Positions 63,006-64,000 of a DNA stretch of 64,000 nucleotides are shown here, one piece after another. The position numbers and the translations under genes are program-made. The stretch is taken from NCBI GenBank assembly GCA_022385755.1, contig MU278356.1, forward strand, positions 1,027,333 through 1,091,332. Reading direction: 5' to 3'. The DNA comes from Trametopsis cervina (Eukaryota > Basidiomycota > Agaricomycetes > Polyporales > Irpicaceae). The notes beneath the pieces were generated by a model. The model was given only the letters and a program-made list of their open reading frames with translations, ran no database searches and was not told the DNA's origin. How positions within the stretch are numbered: position 1 is the first letter of the stretch; the number at the start of each line of letters is the position of its first letter.

Positions 63006-64000
63006 GTGGCTTCCCGCATCTGGTCGCACTCTGACGCTGCGCACTTCGTATTCTCTGACGGAGACGACGTCTGGGCTACCCAAGACGATCAAGGCAGAAC
63101 CAACTTCTTTCCTTGTGACGAACAACCGTGCCCATATCGTCACAACAATCCCGAACACCCGGACATCAACGAAGTCCTCCGTCTCTTTCCGAGTGAAGTA
63201 CAGCGTATCCCGTTCGTCATCAACTCCCCGAGGTTCGAGACCTTCCTCAACGTACTCCGATCTCTCCCGCACACGCCCAGAGCAGCCTCTCCTCCTCCAC
63301 TCGCGCTCGACCTTCCCCCGGTTTCCCCCGTCATGACCGTCGCCCTCACTCCTGACCAGCTCCTTCGGGCCCTGGCCACCCTCACCGACACGGTCAACAA
63401 TCTGACCACCAATGTGACCAACCTCACAGCTCAGGTCACGTCCTTAACGACTCACGTCGAAACAATCTCCGCAGCCGCCCCTGCAGCTGCCCCGGCCTCA
63501 TCCTCTCGTCGAGAAGGTGTTGTAAAACGTCCTGACACCTACGACGGCGAAGGGATGGACGCATCACGTATCTATCGAACCAATTTCCAGGTATGGCTTA
63601 TCGATAATGTGGATCGGTTCACGGAGCGAAACCCGGACGGCTCTCTGAAAAAGGAAGCGGATGGAAAGCCTGTCATTCAGAATACCAAACGGATGGCATC
63701 CTTCATGTCCTTTCTCACCGGCAAAGCAGCCAGCTGGGCCCGTCCACATTTGGAAATACTCGGTCAAGGTGAACACGTCTTTGACAACGACTGGGACAAA
63801 TTCCTCGAAAACTACAAGGCGAACTTCGAGCCCTTGAACGAGGAACAGGAAGCTCGTGCCAAGATCCGCCAGATCCGGCAGGGAAGCAAGTCCTTCGCGG
63901 CGTACAAGGCGGAATTCGAACAGTACTCTGGACGTACTGGCTGGGATGATGCGAGTCTCATGGATTACCTTCGTCTTGGACTTAACGACGAGTACGGTAC
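63006..64000 (+). CDS. gag: Retrotransposon Gag polyprotein (partial, runs off right edge)
   Basis: Frame open from 63003 to the window end with no stop. The first ATG is at 63333 (MTVALTPDQLLRALATL), but the frame is protein-like from 63006 (ASRIWSHSDAAHFVFSDGDD, FPCDEQPCPYRHNNPEHPD), so an upstream start or a splice from the previous ORF is possible. A coiled region (LTDTVNNLTTNVTNLTAQVT) precedes the capsid-like domain: RREGVVKRPDTYDGEGMDAS, RMASFMSFLTGKAASWARPH, WDKFLENYKANFEPLNEEQE, ARAKIRQIRQGSKSFAAYKA and EFEQYSGRTGWDDASLMDYL, matching the retrotrans_gag layout of Ty3-type elements. Pol lies outside the window. Confidence 0.85.
   Translation, partial: MASRIWSHSDAAHFVFSDGDDVWATQDDQGRTNFFPCDEQPCPYRHNNPEHPDINEVLRLFPSEVQRIPFVINSPRFETFLNVLRSLPHTPRAASPPPLALDLPPVSPVMTVALTPDQLLRALATLTDTVNNLTTNVTNLTAQVTSLTTHVETISAAAPAAAPASSSRREGVVKRPDTYDGEGMDASRIYRTNFQVWLIDNVDRFTERNPDGSLKKEADGKPVIQNTKRMASFMSFLTGKAASWARPHLEILGQGEHVFDNDWDKFLENYKANFEPLNEEQEARAKIRQIRQGSKSFAAYKAEFEQYSGRTGWDDASLMDYLRLGLNDEYG

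Overview
The window is nuclear DNA of a filamentous basidiomycete, most likely an agaricomycete mushroom-type fungus. Nearly every gene is cut by several short GT...AG introns of about 50-60 bases. Genes sit close together on both strands, often as divergent pairs, with no operon logic or ribosome-binding sites. The protein set is purely eukaryotic (DNA polymerase alpha, Cdc48, COMPASS WD40 subunit, tubulin cofactor B, SNARE), and the right end carries a Plavaka-like transposase and an LTR retrotransposon typical of this group. No rRNA, tRNA or CRISPR array was recognised. Gene ends were set by reading splice junctions by eye; exon-level detail is reliable only where stated.

Positions 1-23.7 kb are a dense housekeeping block: GatA (left edge, partial), Mak11/PAK1IP1, an MFS transporter, a flavin-reductase-like protein, the DNA polymerase alpha catalytic subunit, an EngB-type mitochondrial GTPase, an FAD monooxygenase, an unassigned 1.65-kb stretch, Notchless/Rsa4, a microbial-type PARG-like protein and the WDR5/Swd3 protein. 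At 23.8-24.7 kb there is a gene-free element with terminal inverted repeats and a second, TA-flanked inverted-repeat element nested inside it.

Positions 24.9-52.7 kb continue with a GRAM-TBC-EF-hand RabGAP, a single-pass membrane protein of unknown function, a second FAD monooxygenase related to the first but inverted, tubulin cofactor B, a DGAT2 acyltransferase, Cdc48, a thioesterase, a BTB protein, a coiled-coil protein, a UBA/UBX Cdc48 cofactor, an F-box protein and a Bet1/Sft1-type SNARE.

From 52.8 kb to the right edge the DNA is accessory. It contains a long intron-rich Plavaka-like transposase whose 5' flank is crowded with TCTAGA sites, a C/G-rich low-complexity zone with a broken fragment of actin-capping protein beta and an 82-bp tandem duplication, a small gene whose 3' end is cut by an LTR, and the 5' part of that LTR retrotransposon. 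The element has an unusual extra reading frame ahead of gag, and its start codon appears to be assembled by splicing.

Several products act together: Mak11 and Rsa4 in 60S ribosome assembly, GatA and EngB in mitochondrial translation, and Cdc48 with the UBX protein and possibly the F-box protein in ubiquitin-dependent protein turnover. Such co-location is common by chance and is not evidence of a cluster.
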